Positions 21,861 through 32,994 of a stretch of 64,000 nucleotides of DNA are shown here, in pieces. Every line of letters begins with the position of its first letter. The stretch's first letter is position 1. Source of the stretch: Spizellomyces punctatus DAOM BR117 (taxonomy: Eukaryota > Chytridiomycota > Chytridiomycetes > Spizellomycetales > Spizellomycetaceae); contig NW_015971544.1 of NCBI RefSeq assembly GCF_000182565.1, positions 122,622 to 186,621 on the forward strand, in the 5' to 3' direction. Under the pieces are notes generated by a model that was not told where the DNA came from, did not search any database, and saw nothing but the letters and a program-made list of their open reading frames with translations. The translations under genes and the position numbers were made by a program.

Positions 21861-23056
21861 GAAACGACGTCTGGAACAACACGTCGCGAAAGAAGCAATT
21901 GGAAAAAGACGAATATCAGTTACAGTTCACGCAAGCCATAAGTCTCAACTCCCATAGCAATGACCGCTATCCAACGACTAGTCATGTATGCGCAGCCTTT
22001 GGCGTAGCACCCTTCGCACGTTAGAAAGGAACCATCCCTTCGTGCATGATTTCTGCTGCCCGCACCGGAGACACCCAAAATGGTCGGGTGTGGGCTGCTC
22101 TGCTGGCGATACTTTGACCCTTTCCACTTTGCTACTAACCAGCCATTTCGAGAATGAAAGCGTGTCGCTGAAGATGTACGTCTGAGGAGTAGGTCAACAC
22201 TGGTTAGCGAACACGAAATGTCTAGGACCACGTCCTCAAGAAGCGCGGACAACGACGAAAAGAGCAGAATCCCAACGCGGCGCGATACCTGATGCGGCGA
22301 GTAATCAAATCCTCAATGTGCGCGGGTCGGAACAACGGGCAGGACTCTCTAGCAAAGATGAGACAAAGGGTGTCAGCTCGCGCGATCCTAGGCGAGTACG
22401 AACGGTGGGAAACGGCAGAGTTGGCGTTCAAAAGGCGTGACCATTCCGTCGGTTGTCGCACATGTGCACGTGACCACACGTTGGGCTCTTGTTTTATTAG
22501 CTGTCTGTAGTTGAGATTATCATTGGATTTTTACTTTTGGATTGGGAGCTTTGAGGCATTGTGATGTATTTTATTGGGATGTCAAGTATACACTGGCAAA
22601 ACGTTATCAAAAGACAACAACCCATGGGACTGCTTCATCTGAGATGCGATTACCAATCGGAATTGAAAGGACAACCGCGGCTCTGATTGATAGGGATCTT
22701 CATCAGTAAGCATGGGTAACATAACGACGGCGTTGCAAATTGCCAACAGCGCAAGAAATGCAAGATCTAGTCAACTGTCAGCCCATCGATGGTCATTTTA
22801 TTCCATTTGTGTTCGCATGTGGAAGAGTTCATCTATGTGCAAGGAGATTACTCCTTATGTCATCAAATGATTGGCTGTAAATCGTTGGCGGATGCGCCAC
22901 ATGTCCGAAGGACTGGACTGGAGATTGATTTCGCATGAGCTATAAACAACTTGGTGAGCTCGTCCAGCGCATATATGTATATGAGAGAGAGTACAGTAGA
23001 GTCCCACATCGATGGCATGAAATCCGAATGAACATCGTCGATCGCGGTTTCACGCA
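21861..23056. other. Gene-poor stretch
   Basis: The first few hundred bases must contain the septin start and promoter. The rest, up to the orphan exon at 23057, shows only short overlapping frames with no recognisable motif. Confidence 0.35.
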
Positions 23057-23254
23057 TCAGAGATCGCCGAGCAGGATTTCTGCCTTTTCGTCGAACGCCA
23101 TGGTCTCTCCAACTTGTCTTAATACCATTCCTGCACCGTTAATCACTGGGAACCCCAATTGATAGGGTATAATGCATTGATTCAAACCTTCATCCGGAAG
23201 GGAGGCAGTCGACCATATTAATGCTGTTGAGGATTCGACATGTCTTGTCAGAAA
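23057..23254 (-). pseudogene. Orphan 3'-terminal exon of an unrecognised gene, or remnant
   Basis: A minus-strand frame of 66 codons begins right after a good splice acceptor (pyrimidine run, then TTAG, at about 23259-23255) and ends at TGA 23057-23059. It contains PYQLGFPVINGAGM and AFDEKAEILLGDL, which look like real protein. Upstream exons cannot be joined: all three frames in 23340-23480 hit stops unless more introns are assumed. It may be the intact end of a gene with small exons, or a fragment. The family is not recognised. Confidence 0.3.
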
Positions 23255-24360
23255 CTAAGACAAAACAATTGCACATTGAAACATCAGCATCTGATTCTGA
23301 GTCCGACCACACAAACCATCCCAGACACTTTTTTCTCATTCTTCCTATACCATTATGCACTCATTGGTGGTGTTCGGGGGAGCACCTTCTACGACATGTC
23401 AGACATGTGTGCGGACAGCAATATGATGGGCTTGTTCTTCCAGGGCGCCTCCGATTTTCGCTGATCTGCTGGTCATCAATTTAACGATCGTTTTACCAAA
23501 TTTGTAGGTTGTGGTGATCGAAAGATTACATAAGGATTCCAAAGTTAAATGCTCCCGGGTCTGTATTTGACCAAACCGTTCCATTTCAACCACTTTCTTA
23601 CACCGCAGCCGACATTACTCTGTATGGAGTGAGTCGATGATGTGAATATCTCGGGGATTCCCGTGGACCGCATATTGAGATAGTTACCAGATCTTTGTTT
23701 TGGATGTATCTGAAGACAGATGTTGCAGGTTGGACGGGAGAGTGACATGCTGCGTCCCCTGTAGATCTTCTCCCATTTGCTCGTTCAAGAGGCCTTGCTT
23801 GACGGATTGATGAAATCTCCTGCAACAGGTGCAGAGGACGCAAGCGACATCACCGGTCCCCTACCTCCAGCACAGGCTTCGGTACCCCACCGAGTTTACC
23901 TCAAATTGATATTTGGAGCTCACCCGAGCACAATCACCCGTTCAATTGATCTAACCATTAATATAGCTATGGAAACCCATACTATGAAGATCTCGATGTC
24001 GGAAATAAAACATATCATGAGGTAATTATGACGGTATATGGAAAAGCATGCTTGCCAGCATGTCCTATCGAATATTGTGATTCAACAGCTGGATCACATT
24101 ACGCATCATGAGCCTATCTGTCGATCGCGGTTTGATGGATTACGATTAACAGATACATAAACATACATTCCGTTTAAAGGATGAAAACTTTGAGTTTGAG
24201 ACCATCGACATCAATTGAGTGCAGCATAACAATCTAACGACGGCCTCGGCAACGAGATCCTATCGAAGAAGGCTGTCACCATGGACTCCAATTGAGGGGC
24301 ACAGCAAACCCGCTTGTACAGCGTGTTGACTCTCGCTTTGGAAGCATTGCCGAGCAGAAC
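23255..24360. other. Gene-poor stretch upstream of LCMT1
   Basis: Short frames occur on the minus strand (for example near 23400-23590) and could belong to the gene whose last exon is at 23057-23254, but none carries a motif I recognise. The right end should hold the promoter of the LCMT1-like gene. Confidence 0.35.
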
Positions 24361-25843
24361 ATGTCCTCTTTATGGCCGCCTCCACTCGCTGCTCGCTCAG
24401 CTCCTGTATTTCACGAAAGCGGGCTTTCTGGAGACGATGCCGTTAGGGCCACCAACGACGACGCCGCTATTAGCAGACTGTAAAACCACGTCGCCTGCTT
24501 TCGAACTCGTCCCACTGCTAACCTTTGGCTTGTATAGTGCGGCTGTCAACCAAGGTTATCTTTCTGATCCCTACGCCAAGCATTTTGTTCGCCGACCGCA
24601 GCGTCGACCTCCAGTTATAAATCGAGGTGAGGTTTACGCGATTTCTCGTCCCCATCTGACCATGATCTTAAAAAAAGCGGGCTATTCTCTCTTTCCTTCC
24701 GGTCAGGATATCAGGATCCTACACTCGTTCTAAAGCTCTCGATACCCTTGTTCAACAATTTCTAAAAAGCGGCGATGGATCTCCGAAGACAAAGCAGATT
24801 GTTTCATTGGGTGCTGGGTCTGATACGCGGTGGTTCTTGCTGAAGGTGATTGGTTATGTATGTTCTGTCTGCTAGGAAACGCTAGTTTAAGTATGGTTGC
24901 ATGTAGGCCCAAGACTTGCATCCAGCTCGTTATTATGAGATCGACTTTCCTGAGATAACAGGAAGGAAGGCGCAGATCATCAAGAAGAATAACGAAATGA
25001 CGGAGCTTTTAGGCGAACACCTTTTGAGTAAGCGTCTTGTATGCAGGACTCCCTTTAGTAGTGCTACAGCCGCTTACTATTCATCCAGCATCCGGTGGAA
25101 CAGAACTTCATAGCGACAATTATCACCTTATCCCTGGCGATCTCCGGAATTTTTCAACCGAGATCTTGCCGCGTATTGCCTCTCTTGGGTTTGACAAAAG
25201 GTACAAGCTCATATTATCATCCCTCACTTTGTTACGAGGTTAAAATTTCTCTCTCCTCAATAGTCTTCCAACCCTTTTCCTTTCCGAGTGCGTCCTTATA
25301 TATATGTCCCCTCGCGACTCTGCGAATCTTGTACAAAGTGCGGCAGAAAGTATCGAATCAGGTGTGTTTGTAACTTACGAACAGATCTTACCTGATGATC
25401 CCTTCGGTGTCACAATGTTGCAAAATTTGAAAGTAAGGGTAATGTACCGTGCAACAAGATTGGCGATACATTCTAACTGGCTCCGATAGATGCGCGGGAT
25501 TGAATTGCTGGGCATCCGAGCTCACCCGAGTCTACAGAGTCAACGGGATAGATATTTGATCGCAGGCTGGGATGAAGCAGGTGCCGTAGATATGAATATG
25601 TTTTGGGAGCGGATATTGGACTCGGACGAACGTACCAGGTGAGTACATAACATCATAATCCAGCTCAATCCAACAGGTACCAATGTGATTATCATGTGCA
25701 GAGTATCCGCGTTGGAGATTTTTGATGAGGTAGAGGAGTGGAGATTACTTTCGGGACATTATTGTGTGTCATGGGGAATCAAAACTCGCAAGGGCGCGGA
25801 TAATGGCTTAAAAAATGTAGGGTTGTGGGAACTGTCCTCTTGA
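24361..25843 (+). CDS. Leucine carboxyl methyltransferase 1 (PPM1-like)
   Basis: The exons translate to a full LCMT1/Ppm1 protein. The N-terminus is MSSLWPPP... with the conserved DDAVRATNDDAAISRL. A second exon gives GYLSDPYAKHFV and RRPPVINRG. The SAM-binding loop reads VSLGAGSDTRWF (near 24805). The acidic motif ARYYEIDFPEITGRKA follows, then the post-I motifs (GDLRNF, LSECVLIYM-like) and PSLQSQRDRYL near the end. The enzyme methylates the C-terminal leucine of the PP2A catalytic subunit, controlling assembly of PP2A with its B subunits. At least five introns interrupt it. Start ATG 24361 fits the family length; a longer in-frame start at 24292 adds residues that look unconserved. Confidence 0.9.
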
Positions 25844-25946
25844 ACGGTTTAAGTGTACGCAACATGCATTGAATGAACTTTCATTTCTTCGCCATGGCGG
25901 AAATAATTGGAAACATTTATCTTATCTCTGTTTAAATGTTGCATAA

Positions 25947-27233
25947 TTATCCTTCTTGTACATCCAGTCCACCTTCTTTCCCTTCTTGTCGCAGAGAGGA
26001 AGTATGAGCTGGAGATGCTGAGCTGCTCTCGACATCGGGGTTTGTCTCAGTCCGTTGTGACGGTTGGAAAATATCTTCCTGTTTGCCCTGCGCATCTTGC
26101 GTAGATCCGGCATCTGGCGCATCTTGCTGCCCTTGCGATAGCCGGGAGTTATCACCTACAAGTTTTAAGCCCCTCTCGTTATCAATGAGGTCCTCATTCT
26201 GTTCGGCGACTTGAGCAACCTCTTCTGTCGTTGTAGACAATAGGGTCTTCGAATGATTCGATTCCACATTTGAATCCGATACGAACTCTGATGAATGGCT
26301 CGGCTTGTGCCTCTTGTTCTGCAAATCATCGGGCGGAAAATAGCGATCCATGAGTTCCAAGTAGGATTGGACATCAACGGACATGAAAAGACAGAACACT
26401 ATCTTGTCGACCTGGAGATCACAAATGAACAGTTAAAAGATGACAAGCGTCTAGAAATTTGCCAAACAGATCACTACTTTTTCAGCATTGCTGTCTGTTT
26501 CAAGCCATCTTCGGACGGTACCGAGCGCAACTTTGGCGGCTGGACGGTTTGGGTATCCATATATTCCAGTTGATATGCAAGGGAAGACAATAGTTCTCAA
26601 GCCATTCTCCACCAGAACCTCCAAGCATCTCTTATAGCAGCTTGCTAGAGCGGCACTATTTTCGCCGATTGGACCAACTGTGTGGATAACATGTCGTGCT
26701 GGGAGATCGTAACCGGCAGTAATTTTCGCGTCTCCAGTCTTGCATCCGCCGAGTGTTCGGCACTCGCGGAGGAGCCCTCGCCCTGCTGCACGGTGAATTG
26801 CTCCGTCCACTGCAGGCAAAGTTACACGGCATGCTTAATTAAACTCGACCGGACAGTTTTTACCTCCTCCACCTCCCAGCAATGATTTGTTTGCTGCATT
26901 TACAATCGCATCAACTTCGATCGTCGTAATGTCTCCCTTCCTTTGGGCGAGGGGCACATCGTCAGCCGTTTGATTCTCCGCGGGACATACAACGCCACCA
27001 TTACTCGGTCTCGTTTACCATAATAAAATCTTGTCCTTTAAGCGAGCATCAGCCGCATATTCGCCCTCTGCACGCTTGGACCGTTTCTCGCCCACCTTTA
27101 AATCCCCCGGGCGGAGCCTCGAGCAAGCGTCGTTGTGAGTGAAGGTCGTCATTCTGCGTGAAGAACGACAACACGAGGGAGAAGCGACGCGGTGGATCAA
27201 AGAAAAAGACTGGCGACAGATGTTGGGTAGCAT
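25947..27233 (-). CDS. Macrodomain protein (MacroD-type ADP-ribosylhydrolase)
   Basis: The exons give an N-terminal leader rich in Arg and Ser ([16 protein letters not shown]...), then [20 protein letters not shown] and LLGGGGVDGAIH spanning an intron near 26830-26870. These are followed by [20 protein letters not shown] and [14 protein letters not shown]. These are the ADP-ribose-binding loops of MacroD-type macrodomains: the NAAN Asn, the GGGGVDGAIH loop, and the STGIYGYP loop. Such enzymes remove mono-ADP-ribose from acidic residues. A long acidic, disordered C-terminal tail (26399-25947) is an unusual extension. The leader could be a mitochondrial presequence, which would be like animal MacroD1; an internal ATG ([10 protein letters not shown]) is an alternative start. 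The gene is convergent with LCMT1, about 100 bp apart. Confidence 0.9.
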
Positions 27234-27677
27234 GAAGGTTCAAGTGCAGAGACTCGTATCATCATCACGTAATATATAGTATGACTGTGCCACACCATGC
27301 TTCCATGACAACCATACTGCCACACGAATTTATCATCTGCAATTTATCATCTGACCCATTATCGGTGCGTGTGACCCGAACCCAGGATAGGGCACAAGTG
27401 GGCGCTTTGCTGAGAAAGAGACCTCCAACCATTTTTTGTAACAAGCTAATCTGGTCATCATTGGTGATTACTTTGACTACCCTACGGCACTGCCTGGCCT
27501 TTACAGATGACAACGATTGTCAGCCTAAAATTGGACACCTTACATATTTTTGACGGGGGAGCTGAGCCGGCCGCGAACTGCAGGGGGCGGGGCGGAAGGG
27601 TCGCTGATGACATGCGTCAAGTTGGGACGCTGTGCAATTTTGACAACTATGGATTATCAGACACCAGCACTCTGGCA

Positions 27678-29762
27678 ATGGATAAAGCTCGTACTCTCGC
27701 TACGCTCCCGCCGGAGCTCCTGACCGAAGTGTTCCATTGCCTTGATACCAAGTCCCTCCGCGCTGTTGCTACCACATGTCGTGCTCTCAGAAGAACGGCG
27801 GTACCTGTCCTTTGGGCGAATCCCATTATCCCTTCCCAACCTCCCATAACTCTGGAACGACTTATACAACAATATGGGGTTCATATTCGGTCGCTTTCCT
27901 TTCCAGACCCGACGTATATCGACCTTGTTTCTGTAGCACCTTACCTATGCGGCCTCCTGAGGATTGATCTCGGCGGATGTGCGCCATTCACCGTCGGGGA
28001 TCAGCAAGTCATGAGTCTTATCGCATGTTGCCCGTTACTAGTTGCAATTGATTTGAGGGACTGTATCGATATAACCGATGCAACATTGTTTGCATTGGCA
28101 AAGCATCCCAATGTAAAGTTTTTGGAAGAGCTATCCCTTGCTCGCTGCTGCGAGGTTACGGATGCTGGAATTGCTGCCATCGTCAGGGCAGCCAACGGGT
28201 TGAAGACGCTCAATGTGACTTGCGTTCCCTGTCTTAGCGAAACTGCTCTCCACCATGTCGCGAAGGAGTGTAGCAATCTAAGAGTTTTGATCGCTCGGGA
28301 TTCCGACGCAGTCTCTGATGAAGTCTTGCTGGAGCTTGCTTCTGGATGCCCGAAACTGACGCAGCTAGATGTGGACGAATGTTTAGGTGTCACGGAGAAA
28401 GGGTTACTGCAATTCGCACAAGTTCGCCAGGACCGGCTCGACGAAGCTCAAAAGTTTGGTTTACCGGACGTTGCCGGATCACTCTCGCTGTTGAAGCTAA
28501 ACGGAACCGCAAGTGATGCGATCACGGATCATTCTCTCATTGCCCTACTCCCGCCAATCGACTCCAAGCGCGCTGGTACATCCATTTGCCGTCCACGGTT
28601 GGACACCCTCGAGCTGGCCTTCGCACGCCACATAACGGCCACGACCTTCACACATCTTGCAAAGAATTACGCACATCAACTTACCCGCCTGAACCTCAGT
28701 AACGCCACCATCAGTGACATGCTCTCCACTGCGTCGCGAACCTTGTCTGACTTTCTAAGCGTTCAACCCCATATCCGACATCTGAACCTTATGGGAGCAG
28801 TGGAATTGGTTGACGATGCGAGCTGTCAAGTGATAGGCCAGACGCTTACAGAACTTGAAACCCTGGATCTGTCAGAATGTCGTCAGCTCACGGATGAAGG
28901 GACGGTTACGATTGCGAGAGGGTGCACCAAGTTGATTGACGTGAACCTCAAAGGATGTACAGAACTGGGCGATGCCACTGTCCGTGCCTTCGTGGAAGAT
29001 GGCTCAGCAGCCCTTCGCGTCCTAAATGTGGGACTATGTAGCAGAGTGACAGATGAGTCTGTAGGGTCTCTAGCGTCACTATATACCAAACCCGGCGGAG
29101 GTTTACATACACTCAAACTATCCGGATGCTTTAACCTGACCGATGCGGCTCTTGAACAATTCATCAACCTCGCACCTACTCCAAAATCCACACCACATCC
29201 TCTAATGCCCCTTTCCCTCCTCTGTCTTTCCGGCTGCTACCATATTACCGACAATTCTCTCGCCCGCCTAACGCCACACCTCCACTCCCTTGAAAGCATC
29301 AACTTCTATTCCTGCGAAGGTGTGACGGATGCGACGGTTAAAGTTATTGCTGAACATTGTCCGCGGCTTCAGTCTCTTGTTATGTCAAAGTGTCGAATCA
29401 CGGATGAGGGGTTCGAAGCTATCGGACAAAGATGCAGTCGACTGCATACGCTCTATGCGGGGTTTTTGAGTGGGGACGGGCCTAGTAATTCGGGTATAAG
29501 TAGTGTTCTTGGTGGGTGCAAGGAATTGAAACTTTTGGATATCAGTCGATGCGAGAAGATATCTGATTTGGCGTTTGGCGGAGACGGGATGTTACAAGTC
29601 CAAGTTTTGATGGTGCGATGTTGTCCCAGAGTTACATTCACAGGCTTGGCGGGATTCGTGGAGCGATGTCCGCGGTTGCAGAAGGTTGATATTACTGGGT
29701 GCTGTGGTATTTCGGTGGAGGAAAAGAACCAGTTGAAGGAGCTGGTGGATGGGAGGTGGTAA
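27678..29762 (+). CDS. F-box / leucine-rich-repeat protein (Grr1/FBXL type)
   Basis: This is an intronless gene. The N-terminus has an F-box (LPPELLTEVFHCLDTKSLRAV), the Skp1-binding module of SCF ubiquitin ligases. It is followed by about 16-18 Cys-containing leucine-rich repeats of the AMN1/FBXL kind, with units like LxxLxLxxCxxITDxxL. Repeat motifs run to the C-terminus (KVDITGCCGISVEEKNQ). About 695 residues from the chosen ATG (27678) is similar to Grr1-type proteins. The frame continues upstream to an ATG at 27507, but those 57 residues are Gly/Arg-rich and not family-like. It is likely the substrate receptor of an SCF complex; the targets are unknown. Confidence 0.9.
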   Translation: MDKARTLATLPPELLTEVFHCLDTKSLRAVATTCRALRRTAVPVLWANPIIPSQPPITLERLIQQYGVHIRSLSFPDPTYIDLVSVAPYLCGLLRIDLGGCAPFTVGDQQVMSLIACCPLLVAIDLRDCIDITDATLFALAKHPNVKFLEELSLARCCEVTDAGIAAIVRAANGLKTLNVTCVPCLSETALHHVAKECSNLRVLIARDSDAVSDEVLLELASGCPKLTQLDVDECLGVTEKGLLQFAQVRQDRLDEAQKFGLPDVAGSLSLLKLNGTASDAITDHSLIALLPPIDSKRAGTSICRPRLDTLELAFARHITATTFTHLAKNYAHQLTRLNLSNATISDMLSTASRTLSDFLSVQPHIRHLNLMGAVELVDDASCQVIGQTLTELETLDLSECRQLTDEGTVTIARGCTKLIDVNLKGCTELGDATVRAFVEDGSAALRVLNVGLCSRVTDESVGSLASLYTKPGGGLHTLKLSGCFNLTDAALEQFINLAPTPKSTPHPLMPLSLLCLSGCYHITDNSLARLTPHLHSLESINFYSCEGVTDATVKVIAEHCPRLQSLVMSKCRITDEGFEAIGQRCSRLHTLYAGFLSGDGPSNSGISSVLGGCKELKLLDISRCEKISDLAFGGDGMLQVQVLMVRCCPRVTFTGLAGFVERCPRLQKVDITGCCGISVEEKNQLKELVDGRW

Positions 29763-29960
29763 TGTACATATTTAAATATTTAGTTTACTTTTGTCGTGTT
29801 GGTTTTCTGTGTGAAATATATTGGCTTTGGTAATGTAACCCTGATCAAATTCCAATCTTGATGTGATTCCTTCTCTTTCAGATCACCGTTGGTATATATT
29901 CAAAATTACAGGAGGCAACCTGATACCACCTACACACTTATAATAAAGGACATTAAGTGT

Positions 29961-30718
29961 TCATGAGACACCCCCGCTCCAACCGTTCAAACCACCACTT
30001 TCCACAATCCCCATGTTCAAATCCTCTACCCAAAGGGCTACTTCCATGCAGTCCTTTCCTGTAAAAAGCTGCGGATTCTGCGAGACGAGGACTTTTGTCC
30101 TCGCTGCGAGTTTGAAGATGTCCATTGGAGAGACTTGGAGAGTATAATTGATGCCCTTTAGAAACTGCTCATCACCATTTGCAATGAGATCTCAGAATAT
30201 CAAAAGAAACAAATTGCTGCAAAACGCCAATTACCTCCCGCTCCATCTCTCTTGCCACCCTTCCTCGTCCGCACATCATCTCACCATCCGCTTCAGCTCC
30301 GTAGACTTTCCACGCCAGCACAAAAGCGGTCTTGAACAACCTCACCTCCACGCCCTCCTCGCCACTTGCCTCCGGAAATACCTCGCGGAGACGTGAAATG
30401 TATGTCGCTGCTATCAGGACGAGGGGGAAGCGAGCAGGATAGGGTGCAAGTTTGAGAAGGTTGTCAAGGAAAGTCGTGTAACAGGTAAAATGGCATTCAG
30501 GCGGCATTGGAATGCCCCATGTTTTGTAGGTGAGGAGGGCAGCAAGGGTGGGGAGCGGCTGATGGAGAGCGTGTTAGGCAAAGAGTGAGGCAAAAAGAAG
30601 GAGCGACTGAGACAACCTTAGCGCTTGTTAGTGACGGCCGGTAGTTGAAGCGTTTTAAAGGAGGAAGATTGTGAGACTGTCCAGTAACTTCCCGCTCGGT
30701 CGAGGTAGAAAAATGCAT
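29961..30718 (-). CDS. Cyclin-like protein (PHO80 / cyclin-Y-like box)
   Basis: Three exons are inferred, with a first intron near 30560-30620 and a second of about 46 bp near 30150-30195. The first exon encodes MHFSTSTEREV.... The main exon gives FTCYTTFLDNLLKLAPYPAR and FPLVLIAATYISRLREVFP, which is the cyclin-box pattern in which a hydrophobic helix is followed by a Tyr/Arg/Leu motif. The segment LFKTAFVLAWKVYGAEADGE (about 30315-30260) then resembles the Lys-rich helix of the box. The last exon ends GWSGGVS, TGA at 29961-29963. Such proteins bind cyclin-dependent kinases. The partner is unknown. The fold assignment is moderately confident. Confidence 0.65.
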
Positions 30719-32994
30719 TATATTGGCGAGTTATATGTACTATTTTAAAGGAAAACCAAAAATGAACGAAAATAGCTGGTTCAAGAGATCATGTCAGTGT
30801 CATGTCCGAATGGAAAAGGGTCTTTTTGCATCTTCAAGAAAACGACATGCTAAGCGTTTCGTCGAGGTGGCTATGCAATTCATATGTATTACATCATCCA
30901 TTTGCCAAAATCTTTAGTGTGGAGGTGATTGAAAATGGCACTAGAACTCATTATTATCCGGATTAATCCGGTTAGTCATATCGCACCCCCTCTATCGCCC
31001 AAAGCGGTGAGGCATGCAGCGGTGTGGCATGCTAAATGTTTTTTTTTTTAAACTGCGGTGAGGCGCATGCGGAAGGTCTATAAAAGGGGGGCCTTTTGCT
31101 GTCTCTTCCCTCTTGTTCGTTATCCCTCGACTCGCAAGCATCTGCCCAACAAGTCTCAGTCCATCATGAGAATACTGCTCTGGTGCCGAGGACCTCGCCC
31201 TCCCGACAAAAACAACATAACCCCTTGCAAACGCTGCTACTACTATACTGCAACGATCGCAGGTATGCATTATCTTTGTATTTTCCTATGCGTATTCCGA
31301 GTCTAATTCTGGTTTAATTAGTATCTGAACATCCTCCGACTAAGAATTTAGGAATCAAGGGCTTAGTAGGATTTCTCTCGTGTGGTGGGCTTAGTTACCC
31401 GGTTAGAACAACCGTGACGTTATCGCATGTGTAATTGGGCCTAGTGGTAGTTAGCTTTTCACGTACCCCAGTTCAACCCAGGCTGGAACCTGTAGCGAGT
31501 TAGGATAGGGGTGGGACTCGTTTGCAGGATAGGTTATGAAGGGTTGGACAGGCTGGCTAATTGTAAATTAGAACCGGCTGTAGTGGATTGGAGGGAGAAT
31601 TTGTCCCTAGTGACATTTTCTACCACCTGCACACTATCATGGCCCCCTGAATCACTGCAATCCTTTCAAAAGCATGTTTGCAATAAAAAATAGAAGTAGT
31701 CTCAATAGCGCTTTGGAATTGAAGGGTTTTTGGAGTGTCGACCGCCCTTTCCATGTCCCGCTATACGATGCCTTGAGAGCGAAGAGGGAAGGTAAGGACG
31801 AATATTATCATCTGCTATTTCTCAAAACTGAGACGGTATGTTTAATTTCTTGAAGAACGTGCATATGCAAAGGCATGCAGACATGGCAAAGTGTGTGATT
31901 GATTACGTGAACATAATGTAGTCTTTGTCAGAACATGCCAATCTTCATTGCTTTCACCATGCATTCCCCATATATCTGCTTCATTACGAAAGACCTTGCA
32001 CGCACCCATCGCACAACCGTCGTAAATCGAGCCAGGGCAGCGAGAACGGCATGAAAGTGCCAAAGACCAGGTTAGTGTACTCTAGGTCATTCGCAAGTTG
32101 TTGCGAAAGGAGGTGATGGCGGCCGCCGTAGGTTTGCGTGGAGGTTCTTTTGCAGCCTTCATATTCTCTCCCGTCTTTCCCATAGAACCCCATCGAAAGG
32201 ACCATTCATATGCCAGTCATATGGCATACGGTATGAGAGTAGGAGTACAGACAGTGAGCCAGTATTTGAGATGTTTTGCGTCCTCTGAAGGCATGTCACA
32301 GGGAGTTGTTTGGTCTTCTGTAGTTTTGTGTTCAATCGTCCACTGCAAATATGCAGAGGGTAACAAACAGCAAATGCAATATCCATTCATCCTTCAAGCC
32401 TAAATGTCCCATTTGCACTTGATGGAATCTTTCAATGCTTGTTTTACCAGGGCAATGGACGCGCTGTCGCAAAGTTTCATGGCCGCCAGTCGTTGAATAC
32501 AACATGCTTCTCTGACCACAACCCCTCGCAAGATGACGGAAACTCACACAAGCTTCTAGCAAACACCAACAGGCTTGCACAACTTGCAACAACGTGCATC
32601 TTCATTGTTCAACGCGGGTTGCACTTGTGGTGAAGGTACACACAATTGGGAATTCCCTAGTGCCACAGCTGCTGTCCAACCAGACTCTACCATTTATCCG
32701 ACGACAGCTTCGACAGTTCTTCCTCTGATACATGCCTGTGTGAGTAACTCGCATTCCGCTTGCTGTCCTTCTTCCATCGGGCTGCAACGAATGACCTTTG
32801 CGGCGTTTGTGCATCCGTCAAGGTCCCCCTTCTGACGCGTCTGGTGCTTTAGGATAGACGAACAGTTGTAGTAAGTTGGGAATATGCTGTAGATAGAGAT
32901 AGATGTTTTAAGGCTTTTTTTTTACCAATGTGAGACTCGGACTTTTAACGCATTTGCTGCCCTCAATCAGATAGATAGATTTGCATTTCCAAAT
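30719..32994. other. 2.3-kb gene-free stretch with an orphan promoter
   Basis: No convincing protein gene is present. Visible features are a palindrome (30958-30971), three copies of a GCGGTG-type motif (31004-31071), a TATA box at 31079-31086, a tRNA-like stretch near 31430-31490 and a polyadenylation-like aataaa near 31682. Frames between 31700 and 32900 overlap on both strands and look random. It may hold an ncRNA, a solo LTR or another repeat remnant. Confidence 0.4.
30958..31086 (+). promoter_or_regulatory. Candidate promoter: palindrome, repeated motifs and TATA box
   Basis: CCGGATTAATCCGG (30958-30971) is a perfect 14-bp palindrome. Downstream are gcggtgaggcatgca (31004-31018), gcggtgtggcatgct (31019-31033) and a diverged third copy (31055-31071), then tataaaag at 31079-31086. 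The downstream unit has a possible short reading frame (ATG 31166) that ends at a good splice donor near 31262. The product is unknown. Confidence 0.4.

Noticed and set aside
22222-22479. Minus-strand 85-codon frame rich in Arg, Ser and Cys
   Set aside because: The composition is like a random GC-rich frame, with no motif, no splice context and several equally long overlapping frames.
27507-27677. Upstream in-frame extension of the F-box/LRR protein
   Set aside because: The 57 residues are Gly/Arg-rich and unlike the family; the ATG at 27678 lies just before the F-box.
31441-31490. Functional tRNA gene
   Set aside because: The A and B boxes are too close together, and no acceptor or anticodon stem can be drawn.
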